From: Pseudorhodoferax soli
GTDB lineage: Bacteria; Pseudomonadota; Gammaproteobacteria; Burkholderiales; Burkholderiaceae_C
Direction: 5' to 3'
Assembly: GCF_003337555.1 (NCBI RefSeq)
Contig: NZ_QPJK01000005.1
Location: forward strand, 372,001-436,000
Length of the DNA stretch: 64,000 nucleotides
Below the pieces are notes generated by a model. That model had not been told where the DNA came from. It did not search any database and worked only from the letters and a program-made list of their open reading frames with translations. Positions 19,849 to 28,273 of the stretch are shown piece by piece. Within the stretch, counting starts at the first letter, position 1. The number at the start of each line of letters is the position of its first letter. Made by a program: the position numbers and the translations under genes.

Positions 19849-20667
19849 TCAATCCCTGTTGGTCAAACTCGCCTTGAGCAGTTCACGCGCATCCCATTCG
19901 AAGCCCTCCTGCTGCAGGCCGGCTGCAAGCTGAAGGCGCGTCGTCATCGCGTCTGCACCGGCCGCGGACTCCTGGGCCAGGCGTGTCTGCAGGTCTGCGA
20001 GCGCGCCGGGCGGCTCGATGCTGAACCGCCCCTCGTGCTGCTGGCCCGCGTAGCTCAGCCGCCAACTGGCCTGTGCGCCCGGCTTGAGGCTGGCCGCGGG
20101 CAGGCGGATCTCCTGGCTGGCGCCCCGCTGGCGATGGACCAACTTGCCATCGACCAGCAACTCGAAGCTTGCCAGGTTCGCGTCCGGCGCCGGGCCGAGC
20201 ACGATGCGCAGATCGTCGGCCGGTGCCGCCAGCTTGTGGCTAGGCAGCGCGGCCAGCAGGAAATCACCTTCGCCACTGCGCGACGAGCCGGTCTTGACGC
20301 GCTGCAAGCCTTCCAGCACCACGGCGACCTGGCGGAACAGGCCGGCCGACTCGCCCGGGTTCACGCCGGAGCCGGCGGACGATGCCGCAGCCAGGCTGCC
20401 GCCGTCCGCGCCAACCACGCGCGACGTGATCGCGCTGCGGTCTGCGCTGAGGACATGGACCACGACCGAACCCGACGCCACCCGCAGGCGTCGGCAATCG
20501 GCCGCCGAAAGCGCGTCCGGGAAAGGCGTCGAGATCTCCCCGGACCGGTTGATGACACGCGCGGAAGCGTCGCTGCCGCGGTAGATGCATGCCGTCGCCG
20601 TGGCCAGCGTCGGCGCGACGAGCAGCGCAAGCAGGGCTGCAGGGCGAAAGAGCGGAACAAAGTGCAT
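19849..20667 (-). CDS. Exported protein of unknown function, third gene of the caspase/CHASE2 cassette
   Basis: The 272-residue product begins with a signal peptide (FRPAALLALLVAPTLATATA) and has no further membrane segment, so it should be periplasmic. The central part has alternating beta-strand character. The last 50 residues are helical and end near GFEWDARELL, loosely reminiscent of DUF928-type proteins that accompany CHASE2 genes in other phyla. I do not recognise a catalytic motif. It lies 23 bp downstream of the CHASE2 gene on the same strand. Base composition is less GC-rich than in the dct genes beside it. Confidence 0.8.
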   Translation of the reverse strand: MHFVPLFRPAALLALLVAPTLATATACIYRGSDASARVINRSGEISTPFPDALSAADCRRLRVASGSVVVHVLSADRSAITSRVVGADGGSLAAASSAGSGVNPGESAGLFRQVAVVLEGLQRVKTGSSRSGEGDFLLAALPSHKLAAPADDLRIVLGPAPDANLASFELLVDGKLVHRQRGASQEIRLPAASLKPGAQASWRLSYAGQQHEGRFSIEPPGALADLQTRLAQESAAGADAMTTRLQLAAGLQQEGFEWDARELLKASLTNRD

Positions 20668-20690
20668 GGCGCGGAACTCTCCGATGGCGG

Positions 20691-22031
20691 TCAGTGGGAC
20701 ATCAAATAGGCCAGCGCTGCTGCGACGCAGGCGGCCTGCAAGGGCCAGGATGGACTGTGGTGCGTGTATTCGCGCCAGGAGACGGGATCGTGTGTGGCGG
20801 TGGAATCCTTAAGCAACAGGGCATGCAGCAACATGCCCAGCACGACAGGCCCTGGGTTGAGCCACATGCCGCACTCGACCAGTCGGCCCATCGTCGCCAT
20901 CAGTCCCAGCGCGACGCCGATTGCCAGCAACCAGATGCCGCTGGCCGCCGCGACCCGTAGCCAGGCGAGCAGCACAAAGCGCAGGGTCAGCCTGTCGCTG
21001 CACGTCCGGATCCGGCGTACCAGTTTCCACAGGGCCTCGAACAGAAAGCCCAGCAAGGTACCGAGCCCCAGGTCCAGCAACCAGCCGGCGGCATGAGAGC
21101 TGGTGACCGCGCCCTCGCTGGCGATCGTCGACGCGTGGATCGCCGCACCGGGAACGGCGCGGTCCATGGCTGACGTCAGGAAGCTGTCGCGGTTGTCGTA
21201 GGCGCCGCCCAGCACGATGACGGTGGGCCGCAGCTGTTGCAGCTGCAGGCGGGCCGACTGCGCCCTCCACGGGATGGCCTGTTGCACCACCGCGCGGACC
21301 GCGTCGGGATGGAGGGGCGCGCTGGTGCCCATGGAACGCGATGGGCTGGCGAACATCTGCCAGACTGCGGGCAGGTCCTGCGTCAGTGCCGCCGCCTCGC
21401 ACAGGGGGTTGGCTGCCCCGTCGCCGGTGCCGAGCCGGGCCATCGTGGCGGGGTCGGCATCGAAGCGCACGACGGTGCCGAAATGCGAGCGCACCTGGGC
21501 CAGTCCGAAGTGCACCTGGGCTTTGCACAGGCCTCGCATCCATGCGATGGCTTGGCGGTCCAGCTCGGGCGTGCGCGCCTCGGGCAGGGGCAGCACCACG
21601 CGCGTGCCGGCAGCCTTCGCATTGCGCAGCAGATCGTCCAGCGGACGCTCGGCTGGCTCACCCACGGAGGGCTCCAGCTGCAAGTCGATCAGCAGCACCG
21701 CTGGTTTGGCCGCCAGCGCGTCGCCGACGACTTGCGCGAGCTTGTCGCGCTTCAGTGGCGACTGCAGGTCGAAGGTGTCCGCATAGGTCGGCTCATCGAT
21801 CAGCAGCAGCTGCGGCAGATTCGCCGGCCTGGCACTGGCCGGCTGTGCACTGCGTGGCGTCACGACCTGCAGCATCACGGCGTCGAGCCAATCCAGCGCG
21901 TGGAAGTGCTCCATCCCGAGCATGGCCGACGCCATCACACCGGCCGCCAGCGCATGGTGCAGGACGGCGAAGCCGCGACCAGTCCAGGGCTTGCCGGCTT
22001 GCGCGGGGTGCGCGCGCGGCGACCCGCTCAT
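20691..22031 (-). CDS. CHASE2-domain membrane protein
   Basis: 446 residues with an N-terminal membrane anchor (about 24-42), a periplasmic CHASE2-like domain (about 45-310) and a C-terminal membrane block with at least four helices (about 315-440). CHASE2-typical strings are LLIDEPTY, KPAVLLIDLQLE and PTVIVLGGAYDNRD. No kinase, cyclase or other output domain is attached, so it must act through a partner. The ATG overlaps the stop of the caspase gene (ATGA), which points to that lipoprotein as the partner. Confidence 0.88.
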   Translation of the reverse strand: MSGSPRAHPAQAGKPWTGRGFAVLHHALAAGVMASAMLGMEHFHALDWLDAVMLQVVTPRSAQPASARPANLPQLLLIDEPTYADTFDLQSPLKRDKLAQVVGDALAAKPAVLLIDLQLEPSVGEPAERPLDDLLRNAKAAGTRVVLPLPEARTPELDRQAIAWMRGLCKAQVHFGLAQVRSHFGTVVRFDADPATMARLGTGDGAANPLCEAAALTQDLPAVWQMFASPSRSMGTSAPLHPDAVRAVVQQAIPWRAQSARLQLQQLRPTVIVLGGAYDNRDSFLTSAMDRAVPGAAIHASTIASEGAVTSSHAAGWLLDLGLGTLLGFLFEALWKLVRRIRTCSDRLTLRFVLLAWLRVAAASGIWLLAIGVALGLMATMGRLVECGMWLNPGPVVLGMLLHALLLKDSTATHDPVSWREYTHHSPSWPLQAACVAAALAYLMSH

Positions 22032-23809
22032 TTGGAGGTCGCCAGCACCACGTCACCCACGAGCGAGCTGATTTCTGTCGGCTCCTGCCGGTTCTTGGTT
22101 TCGCTCTTGACCGCGGCTCGGACACGCTTGAACAGTTGCTCGACGGTCTGGTTGGCCACCATCAGCTGGTCGGCGAAGTGCTTGCTGAACACGCTGTTCT
22201 TGCCGGTGCCATCTTCGGCGGTCCGGCCTGGAGCTGTCGCGAAGGCGATCAGGCCGCCTTCCGGCGGCTGCTTCACAGGGGCCAGTCCGCCACCGGCAAG
22301 GCTGCGGTTGGCCGAGGGAAGCGGGTTGTCTCTGCAAGCGTCGACCACCAGCAGCTTGACCGCCGGCGCGGCCACGTCGAGTTGTGCAACGACTGCCGCC
22401 AGTTGCACTCCGCCGCCGTCCCGCACATCCTCCATGGTGCGCATCTTGGCGTTGTCGACCGGCATCAGGAAGTTCTCGCCATCCGCCTGCAGCGCATGGC
22501 CGGCGTAGTAGAACAGGGCGATCTCGGCGCCCTTGGCGCGGGCACCGAAGTCGCGGGTGGCCGCACCGAACCTTGCCGAATCAAGGTTCTCCAGCGTCAC
22601 GACATCGAAACCGATGCGCTTGAGGCGCTCACCGACCAGGCGGGCGTCGTTCACGGGGTTGACCAGCGCGCTGCGTTGGTAGCGCGCATTGCCGATCACC
22701 AGCGCCACGCGACGGCCGTTGCCTGAGGCTGCCACCTTGCCAGCAGGGGCCTGCGTCGCCGCGGCGTTCGGATTGGCGGGCATGAACACCGCGGGGTTCT
22801 CGCGCAAGGCCTTCTCGGTGAGCGTCAGGCGACGATCGATCTGGGCATCCGGTGCATTGGCCAGCTCGGACGCCCGCTTGTAGGCCTGGTTGGCCCGCAG
22901 CATGTCGCCGCGCACCTCATGGCAGAACGCGACATTGAAGGTCAGTGCCGTGGACTCCTTGTAGTCGGTATACAGTTCCTCGAACCGGCTGCACGCCTCG
23001 TCAAGCCGTTTGGCCTTCGCGAATTCGCTGGCGGCGTCGAAACGCTTGAGGACTTCGGCCGGCAAGCCAGCATCGGCCTTCATGAGGTCCAGCGGACCCT
23101 GGACATAGGACGGCGCGAGGATTTGCATCGTCGCGGTGGTGGCGCTGACAACGGCGTCGTAGGCGATCTGTCGCCGGTCGGCCTGGGGGATGTCCTGGTC
23201 ATTGCAGCGGTAGTGCTTGGCCTGGCCGTTGACGACATCGACAAAGACCGAGCGCGCATCCACGGCGCGGACGATCCGGACCCTCGCCGCCGCAGAGCCC
23301 AGCGTGGTCGTGCAGGCCATCTTGGTCGTCCTGGACTGGTCCTTGGGGCAGGATTTGAACAGCTTGACATTCACAGCGCATGAGTAGCGGTCTTCCGTGC
23401 TCTGCGTGGCAGTGACGGAGCTCCCACCGCCGGTCACCACCACCACAGCGTCAACCCCTGCGCTGCGCGCCATGGCACTGAGTTGCGCATCGGATGGCTG
23501 CGCGGTGATGCGTTGCCCTAGCTTGGCCGTCGTGTAGTAGGGGCGCTCGTCGACGCGCAACTTGCTCATCTCCGACTCCAGGCCCATGCTCATCTGCTGG
23601 GAGACTTCAGCGCTATCGGCAAGGATGATGACCGAGCGCAAGGCGCTGGCCTCTGCGCTCCTCGCAGGCTGTTTGAAGGTCACCTTCGGCGCAATGGCGT
23701 CCGATATTGCCAAACAACCCCCCAAAAGGGTCGCGGAGCCGCATACGAAAGCTGACAGCGTCATCAGGCGCGCAGCCTTGTAGAACCGTCGATGGGCACG
23801 AGTTGTCAA
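22028..23809 (-). CDS. Caspase-like (C14) lipoprotein with N-terminal CsgG/TolB-like and helical-repeat regions
   Basis: 593 residues. The TTG at 23809 is chosen because GGGAGG lies 7 bp upstream. The signal peptide ends in a lipobox-like LLGGC with Cys32. Residues about 45-280 look like a CsgG/TolB-N-type domain (GVDAVVVVTGGGSS) with several cysteines. A helical TPR-like segment follows (about 285-355). The C14 peptidase domain (about 368-593) keeps the full dyad: His438 in YYAGHAL and Cys492 in VDACRDNP. A secreted, lipid-anchored metacaspase-like protease is the best reading. Its substrate is unknown. It heads the operon with the CHASE2 protein and a small exported protein. Confidence 0.9.
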   Translation of the reverse strand: MTTRAHRRFYKAARLMTLSAFVCGSATLLGGCLAISDAIAPKVTFKQPARSAEASALRSVIILADSAEVSQQMSMGLESEMSKLRVDERPYYTTAKLGQRITAQPSDAQLSAMARSAGVDAVVVVTGGGSSVTATQSTEDRYSCAVNVKLFKSCPKDQSRTTKMACTTTLGSAAARVRIVRAVDARSVFVDVVNGQAKHYRCNDQDIPQADRRQIAYDAVVSATTATMQILAPSYVQGPLDLMKADAGLPAEVLKRFDAASEFAKAKRLDEACSRFEELYTDYKESTALTFNVAFCHEVRGDMLRANQAYKRASELANAPDAQIDRRLTLTEKALRENPAVFMPANPNAAATQAPAGKVAASGNGRRVALVIGNARYQRSALVNPVNDARLVGERLKRIGFDVVTLENLDSARFGAATRDFGARAKGAEIALFYYAGHALQADGENFLMPVDNAKMRTMEDVRDGGGVQLAAVVAQLDVAAPAVKLLVVDACRDNPLPSANRSLAGGGLAPVKQPPEGGLIAFATAPGRTAEDGTGKNSVFSKHFADQLMVANQTVEQLFKRVRAAVKSETKNRQEPTEISSLVGDVVLATSK

Positions 23810-23831
23810 TGTTTTTCCTCCCTAGCTCGCA

Positions 23832-23879
23832 CTGAATGTATACGGTTTCTGTAGCCGCTTCTTGACAATTGCTGAATGT
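23832..23879 (-). promoter_or_regulatory. Promoter region of the caspase/CHASE2 operon with paired direct repeats
   Basis: Read on the minus strand, this AT-richer stretch contains TTGTCA (23863-23868) and TATACA (23837-23842), a weak promoter pair with a long 20-bp spacer. It also has two copies of the octamer ACATTCAG (23832-23839 and 23872-23879) whose starts are exactly 40 bp apart, close to four helical turns. The repeats bracket the promoter elements and could be operator sites. No known regulator consensus was recognised. Confidence 0.4.
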
Positions 23880-24027
23880 GTGAAAGATGCCACGTGCCAG
23901 TGCGCGCATGCCATCGCCAAGGCGCGGCCAGCGCCGCCGCAGCCGCGACTCAGCCGCGCCCCGGCCAGGAGGCCAGCGGCAGCCGCGCGGGCGATAGCAC
24001 AGCTGCCGCCTTGGCCGGTCACGGCGT

Positions 24028-24858
24028 TCAGCTGTACTTGCCGGTCAGGCCACCGTCTACGACCAGCTCCGTGCCGGTCACGTAGGCCGCCGCGTCCGAC
24101 AGCAGGAAGGCGCAGGCATGGGCCACGTCCCAGGCCGTACCCATGCGCTGCATGGGCACCTGGCGCGCGCGGGCGGCGCGCGCCTCGTCCAGGCTGCTGT
24201 CGCTGAACATCTTCGCCACCGTGCCGGCGATGCGCGGCGTGTCGATCAGCCCCGGCACCACGGTATTGGCGCGGATGCCCTGGCCCGCGTACTGCTGCGC
24301 CACCATGCGCGTGAACTGCGTGACGGCCGCCTTCGTCACGCTGTAGCCCAGGTGCGGGTAGCCCACGTAGCGCATGCCGGCCACCGAGGAAATCGCCACC
24401 AGCGCCCCGCGCCCGCGCTCGGCCATGGCCGGCAGCACCTGCTGCGCGCACAGCAGCAGGCTGCGCACGTTGACGGCGTGGATGCGGTCGAAATCCTCGG
24501 CGCTGGTCTCCATCGGGCCGCCGGTCTTGCCGATGCCCACGTTGTGGTGCAGCGCGTCGATGGGGCCGAAGCGCGCGCGGGCCTGCGCGAACAGGCGCAC
24601 CACGTCGGCCTCCACCGCCACGTCGCCCACCAGCGTCTCGGCCTCTCCGCCCTCGGCGCGGATCAGCGCCGTGGTCTCGGCTGCCGAATCGGCGTCGCGG
24701 TCGGCCACGCAGACCCGCGCGCCCAGCCGCGCGTAGGTCAGGCAGGAGGCGCGGCCGATGCTCCAGCCCGGTCCGGCCGAGCCGCCGCCGGCGACGAACA
24801 CCACGCGCCCGCCCAGGTCCAGGGGCAGGGCCGCGGCAGGGCGCTCGCCGGCTGTCAT
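24028..24858 (-). CDS. SDR-family NAD(P)-dependent oxidoreductase
   Basis: Short-chain dehydrogenase of 276 residues. The ATG at 24858 overlaps the stop of the preceding gene (ATGA). The cofactor-binding glycine motif is the stretched form GGGSAGPGWSIGRA (about 24-37). The catalytic Ser (SSVAG) and the Tyr-x3-Lys pair (YSVTK) are present, as is VVDGGLTGKY at the end. The substrate cannot be read from sequence. Being co-transcribed with a CoA ligase and a citryl-CoA-lyase-like protein suggests oxidation of a hydroxyacyl-CoA or hydroxy acid intermediate. Confidence 0.9.
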   Translation of the reverse strand: MTAGERPAAALPLDLGGRVVFVAGGGSAGPGWSIGRASCLTYARLGARVCVADRDADSAAETTALIRAEGGEAETLVGDVAVEADVVRLFAQARARFGPIDALHHNVGIGKTGGPMETSAEDFDRIHAVNVRSLLLCAQQVLPAMAERGRGALVAISSVAGMRYVGYPHLGYSVTKAAVTQFTRMVAQQYAGQGIRANTVVPGLIDTPRIAGTVAKMFSDSSLDEARAARARQVPMQRMGTAWDVAHACAFLLSDAAAYVTGTELVVDGGLTGKYS

Positions 24859-25637
24859 GCCGCGCTTTCCGGCGCCTTGCCCACGAAGGGGATGGCGTGC
24901 TCCACCGTGTCCCAGATGAAGCGGCCCGAAGGGCTTTGCTGCTCCTCGACGATGTGGGCCACCAGGCCGGCCGCGCGCGAGATCACGGCGAAGCCGCGCA
25001 TCACGTTGGTCGGCACGCCGATCTCGCCCAGCAGCGCGGCCACGGCACCGGTCGCGTTGATGGTGATGGGCCGGCCGGCGACCTCGTCCACCGCCTTGGA
25101 GAGGGTCTGCAGCGCACGGATGCGGTCGCCCTTGAGTTCCGGCTCGGCGCGGCCCAGTTCCAGCAGCTTGTAGGCGCGCGGGTCCACCGGCTTGTGCAGG
25201 TGGTGGCCGAAGCCCGGCACGGCGCTGCCGGTCTGCTTGTGGTGCTTGGCGATCTGCAGCGCCTCGGCATCCGGGTCGGCCGCGGCGGCGATGCGCTCGA
25301 GCAGCGGCGCGCAGTTCTCCATGGTGCCGACGAAGGAGCTGCCCACGGCCAGCAGGCCCGCGGCGACGGCGCCCTGCAGGTTCTCCGGCGCGCTCATGTA
25401 GACCAGGCGCGTGGCGATGGCGCTGGGCGTGAGGCCGTGCTCCATGAGCACGATCAGCACCACGTCGCAGATGCGCATGTCCACCGGGCGCGGCGGGCGC
25501 TGCAGGATCTGCATCAGCATCACCTCGGTGAAGCTGCGTTGGCCCATCAGGTCTTCGACGAGGTTGGCGTCGCCGTAGTGCAGGCTGGTCAGCGTGTGCG
25601 TGCACAACCGGGTTTCGGGGGTCTTGCTGGTCTTCAT
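24855..25637 (-). CDS. Citryl-CoA lyase-like protein of the short citrate synthase family
   Basis: At 260 residues this is far shorter than a citrate synthase (about 430). It keeps the C-terminal catalytic half found in stand-alone citryl-CoA lyases. Recognisable elements are the histidine loop GFGHHLHKPVDPRA, the acyl-CoA site region ATGAVAALLGEIGVP, and an N-terminal run of the form TSLHYGDANLVEDLMGQ. The reaction is probably cleavage or formation of a citryl-CoA-like carbon-carbon bond. The ribosome-binding site AAGGAG precedes the ATG. It lies 17 bp from the acyl-CoA ligase gene upstream, so ligase, lyase and SDR are one unit. Confidence 0.82.
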   Translation of the reverse strand: MKTSKTPETRLCTHTLTSLHYGDANLVEDLMGQRSFTEVMLMQILQRPPRPVDMRICDVVLIVLMEHGLTPSAIATRLVYMSAPENLQGAVAAGLLAVGSSFVGTMENCAPLLERIAAAADPDAEALQIAKHHKQTGSAVPGFGHHLHKPVDPRAYKLLELGRAEPELKGDRIRALQTLSKAVDEVAGRPITINATGAVAALLGEIGVPTNVMRGFAVISRAAGLVAHIVEEQQSPSGRFIWDTVEHAIPFVGKAPESAA

Positions 25638-25654
25638 GGGGGTCTCCTTGGGAA

Positions 25655-27160
25655 TCAACCGGCCGCCAGTGCGAGGTCGCGCACGGCGTTCTTGAGCACC
25701 TTGCCGACCGGCGAGCGCGGCAGGCTGGTGTGGAAATGGATGCGCTTGGGCGTGGCCACCGGGCCCAGCCGTTCGCGCACGAAGGCCGTGAGTTCGGCCT
25801 CGCTCGCCTGCCGCTCCGGGCGCAGTTGCACGGCGGCCTGCACGGCCTCGCCCCACTTGTCGTCGGGCACGCCGAACACCGCGCACTCGTGCACGGCCGG
25901 GTGCTGGCCCAGCGCGTTCTCCACCTCGATCGGGTAGACGTTGAAACCGCCCGTGATGACCATGTCCTTGAGGCGGTCCTTGAGGTAGAGCATGCCGCGT
26001 TCGTCGATGAGTCCGCGGTCGCCCGTGTGCAGCCAGCCGTCCACCAGCGTCTCGGCGGTCTTCTCGGGCAGGCGCCAGTAGCCGGTCATCAGCAGGTCGC
26101 CGCGCGCGACCACCTCGCCCACTTCTCCGCTGGGCAGCAGCCGGCCGTCCGGCGCCATGATGGCCACGTCGCTGAACCAGGCCGTGCGGCCCACCGAGGC
26201 CCAGTTGCGCTCGTCGGCGAAGTCCTCCGGCTGCAGCACGGTCAGGATCTGCGGCGCCTCGGTCTGGCCGTAGGTGGTGGCCAGCACCGGGCCGAAGAAT
26301 GCGCGCACCTCGCGGATCTTCTCGGGCGGCATCGGCGCGCCACCGTAGATCAGCCGGCGCAGCCGCGGGAAGTCGGCGCGGCTGGCGCCCGGCAGCGCCA
26401 TCAGCATGTAGACCAGCGTGGGCGGCATGAAGGCCACCGTGCCGCCGCGCGTGCGGAAGGCCTGGCGCACGGCCTCCGCGCCGCTGCCGTCCAGCAGCAC
26501 ATGGCAGCCGCCCTGGGCCAGGATGGGCAGCAGGTAGGTGGAGGTGCCGTGCGTGACGGGAGCGGCCACCACATAGCGCGTGTCCTGGTCGAAGCCCCAG
26601 CAGTGGATCTGGTTGGCGATGTTGGCCATCCACGCGCGGTAGGGCTGCATCACCCCCTTGGGCGCACCCGTGGTGCCGCCCGTGAACTTGATGGCCTGGG
26701 TGGCATCGCCCGGCAGGTCGATCACCGGCTGCGGCGCGCCGGCATGGCGGGCGAGCAGCGCGGCCACGTTGTCCTCGCCGGCCGGCGCGCTGCCGGTCCA
26801 CAGCCGCTGGCCGGGCGCGCCTGCGAGCAGGCCGGCGCAGTCGGCATCCAGCACCAGGATGCTGGGCTCGGTCGCGTCGACCAGGCGGCGCAGTTCCGGC
26901 TGCGTGCTCTTGGGGTTCAGCGGCACCCAGACCTTGCCGCTGGCCAGCACGGCCAGCAGCGCGGCGATGTGGGCCACGCTGTTGTGCGCGCAGATGCCCA
27001 CCCGACTCTGCGGGCTGGGGTCGATGGCGTGGAGCCCGGCTGCCAGCGCGCGCACGTGAGCGGCCAGTTCGGCGTAGCTGACAGTGCCCTCGGGCGCGTC
27101 GATGGCGGTGCGCGTTGGCCAGCGGGTGGCGGCGCGCCAGAAGAAGTCGATCGGGTACAT
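25655..27160 (-). CDS. AMP-forming acyl-CoA synthetase (ANL superfamily)
   Basis: 501 residues activating a carboxylic acid to its CoA thioester. Motifs in order: phosphate loop FTGGTTGAPKGV (about 156-167), the TYGQTEAP adenylate motif (about 300), the hinge DRLKDMVITGGFNVYP (about 395-410) and the C-terminal lysine RSPVGKVLKNA (about 485). The substrate is not predictable, but the gene is placed between the Bug receptor (upstream) and the lyase/SDR genes (downstream). That suggests it activates the acid whose uptake the receptor serves. Confidence 0.9.
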   Translation of the reverse strand: MYPIDFFWRAATRWPTRTAIDAPEGTVSYAELAAHVRALAAGLHAIDPSPQSRVGICAHNSVAHIAALLAVLASGKVWVPLNPKSTQPELRRLVDATEPSILVLDADCAGLLAGAPGQRLWTGSAPAGEDNVAALLARHAGAPQPVIDLPGDATQAIKFTGGTTGAPKGVMQPYRAWMANIANQIHCWGFDQDTRYVVAAPVTHGTSTYLLPILAQGGCHVLLDGSGAEAVRQAFRTRGGTVAFMPPTLVYMLMALPGASRADFPRLRRLIYGGAPMPPEKIREVRAFFGPVLATTYGQTEAPQILTVLQPEDFADERNWASVGRTAWFSDVAIMAPDGRLLPSGEVGEVVARGDLLMTGYWRLPEKTAETLVDGWLHTGDRGLIDERGMLYLKDRLKDMVITGGFNVYPIEVENALGQHPAVHECAVFGVPDDKWGEAVQAAVQLRPERQASEAELTAFVRERLGPVATPKRIHFHTSLPRSPVGKVLKNAVRDLALAAG

Positions 27161-27188
27161 GGCGTGGTTCAGTGCGGGGTGGACGGGT

Positions 27189-28184
27189 TCATTCGACCGA
27201 GGCGCCCGAGGCCTTGACGACGGCCTGCCAGCGCGTGATCTCGGCCTCGGCGAAGGCGCGCATCTGCGCTGGCGTGCCGGGCGCCGGCGTGGCCGCCAGG
27301 TCCTGCAGCCGCTTCTTCACCTCGGGCGCCTCCAGCGCCTGGTTGAGCGCGGTGTTGAGGCGGGCGATGACGGGGGCCGGGGTGCCGGCCGGCGCGGCCA
27401 GGCCGAACCAGGACTGGACGTCCAGGCCCGGAAAGCCGGACTCGGCCAGCGTCGGCACATCGGGTAGCATGGGCAGGCGCTGCGCGCTGGTCACAGCGAC
27501 GGCGCGCAGCTTGCCGGCCTGCACATGGGGCAGGGCCGAGGGTGCGTTGTCGAACATGGACTGCACCTGGCCGCCCAGCAGGTCGGTCACGGCCGGCGCG
27601 CTGCCGCGGTAGGGCACGTGCAGCATGTTCAGGCCGGTCTGCATCTTGAACATCTCGCCCGACAGGTGGATGGACGAGCCGCTGCCCGAGGAGGCGAAGG
27701 TGATGCCGCCCTTGGAGGATTTCGCGAAGCGTTGGTAGTCGTCCACCGTCTTCACCGGCAGGGCCGGGTGCACGACCAGGATGTTGGGGATCTTGGCCAT
27801 CAGGCCGATGGGTTCGAAGTCCTTGCGCGGGTCGTAGCCCAGCTTGCCGTACAGCGAGGCGTTGATGGTGTTGGCGATGGTGTAGACGTAGAGCGTGTAG
27901 CCGTCGGCCGGTGCGCGCGCCACGAGTTCGGCGCCGACATTGCTGTTGGCACCGGTGCGGTTGTCCACGAGCATGGGCTGGCCGAGCTGCTCGCCCATCT
28001 TCTGGCCCACCAGTCGGGCGACCACGTCGGTGGCGCCGCCCGCGGCATAGCCGACCACGAGGCGCACGGGCTTGGCAGGCCAGGTCTCCGCGTGGGCGGG
28101 AAGGGCGCCAGCGCAAGCCAGGCCGGCGGCAAGGGCCAGCAGGCGGCGGCGTGAAGGGTGGCAGGACGGGCTGCGGTCGGTCAT
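27189..28184 (-). CDS. Bug/TctC-type tripartite tricarboxylate transport receptor
   Basis: Periplasmic solute receptor of the Bug family (331 residues), which typically binds small carboxylates. The ATG at 28184 has CAGGAGACAAC upstream and begins with a twin-arginine-like signal (SRRRLLALAAGLACA). Family strings are WPAKPVRLVVGYAAGG at the start of the mature protein, DNRTGANSN and HVPYRGSAPA. No TctA/TctB membrane partners lie nearby. It is the first gene of the minus-strand operon with the CoA ligase, lyase and SDR, and is divergent from the IclR regulator. Confidence 0.92.
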   Translation of the reverse strand: MTDRSPSCHPSRRRLLALAAGLACAGALPAHAETWPAKPVRLVVGYAAGGATDVVARLVGQKMGEQLGQPMLVDNRTGANSNVGAELVARAPADGYTLYVYTIANTINASLYGKLGYDPRKDFEPIGLMAKIPNILVVHPALPVKTVDDYQRFAKSSKGGITFASSGSGSSIHLSGEMFKMQTGLNMLHVPYRGSAPAVTDLLGGQVQSMFDNAPSALPHVQAGKLRAVAVTSAQRLPMLPDVPTLAESGFPGLDVQSWFGLAAPAGTPAPVIARLNTALNQALEAPEVKKRLQDLAATPAPGTPAQMRAFAEAEITRWQAVVKASGASVE

Positions 28185-28273
28185 GTTGTCTCCTGGTGGG
28201 TGATCGGCGGGGCGCCGTGCCGGCGCTGGGGCACACTGCGCGGCATCGCTCCCGACCGCCCGAATTCTTCGCC

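Noticed and set aside
22028-23809. Caspase gene as an anti-phage defence effector (CBASS- or gasdermin-linked)
   Set aside because: The protein is an exported lipoprotein, and no gasdermin, nucleotide cyclase, NTPase or other defence gene lies nearby. A periplasmic role is more likely.
24855-26801. A fused 648-codon minus-strand frame covering the citryl-CoA-lyase-like gene and part of the acyl-CoA ligase gene
   Set aside because: The N-terminal half is the shadow of the ligase gene in another frame. The real lyase start at 25637 has a good ribosome-binding site and a family-like N-terminus.
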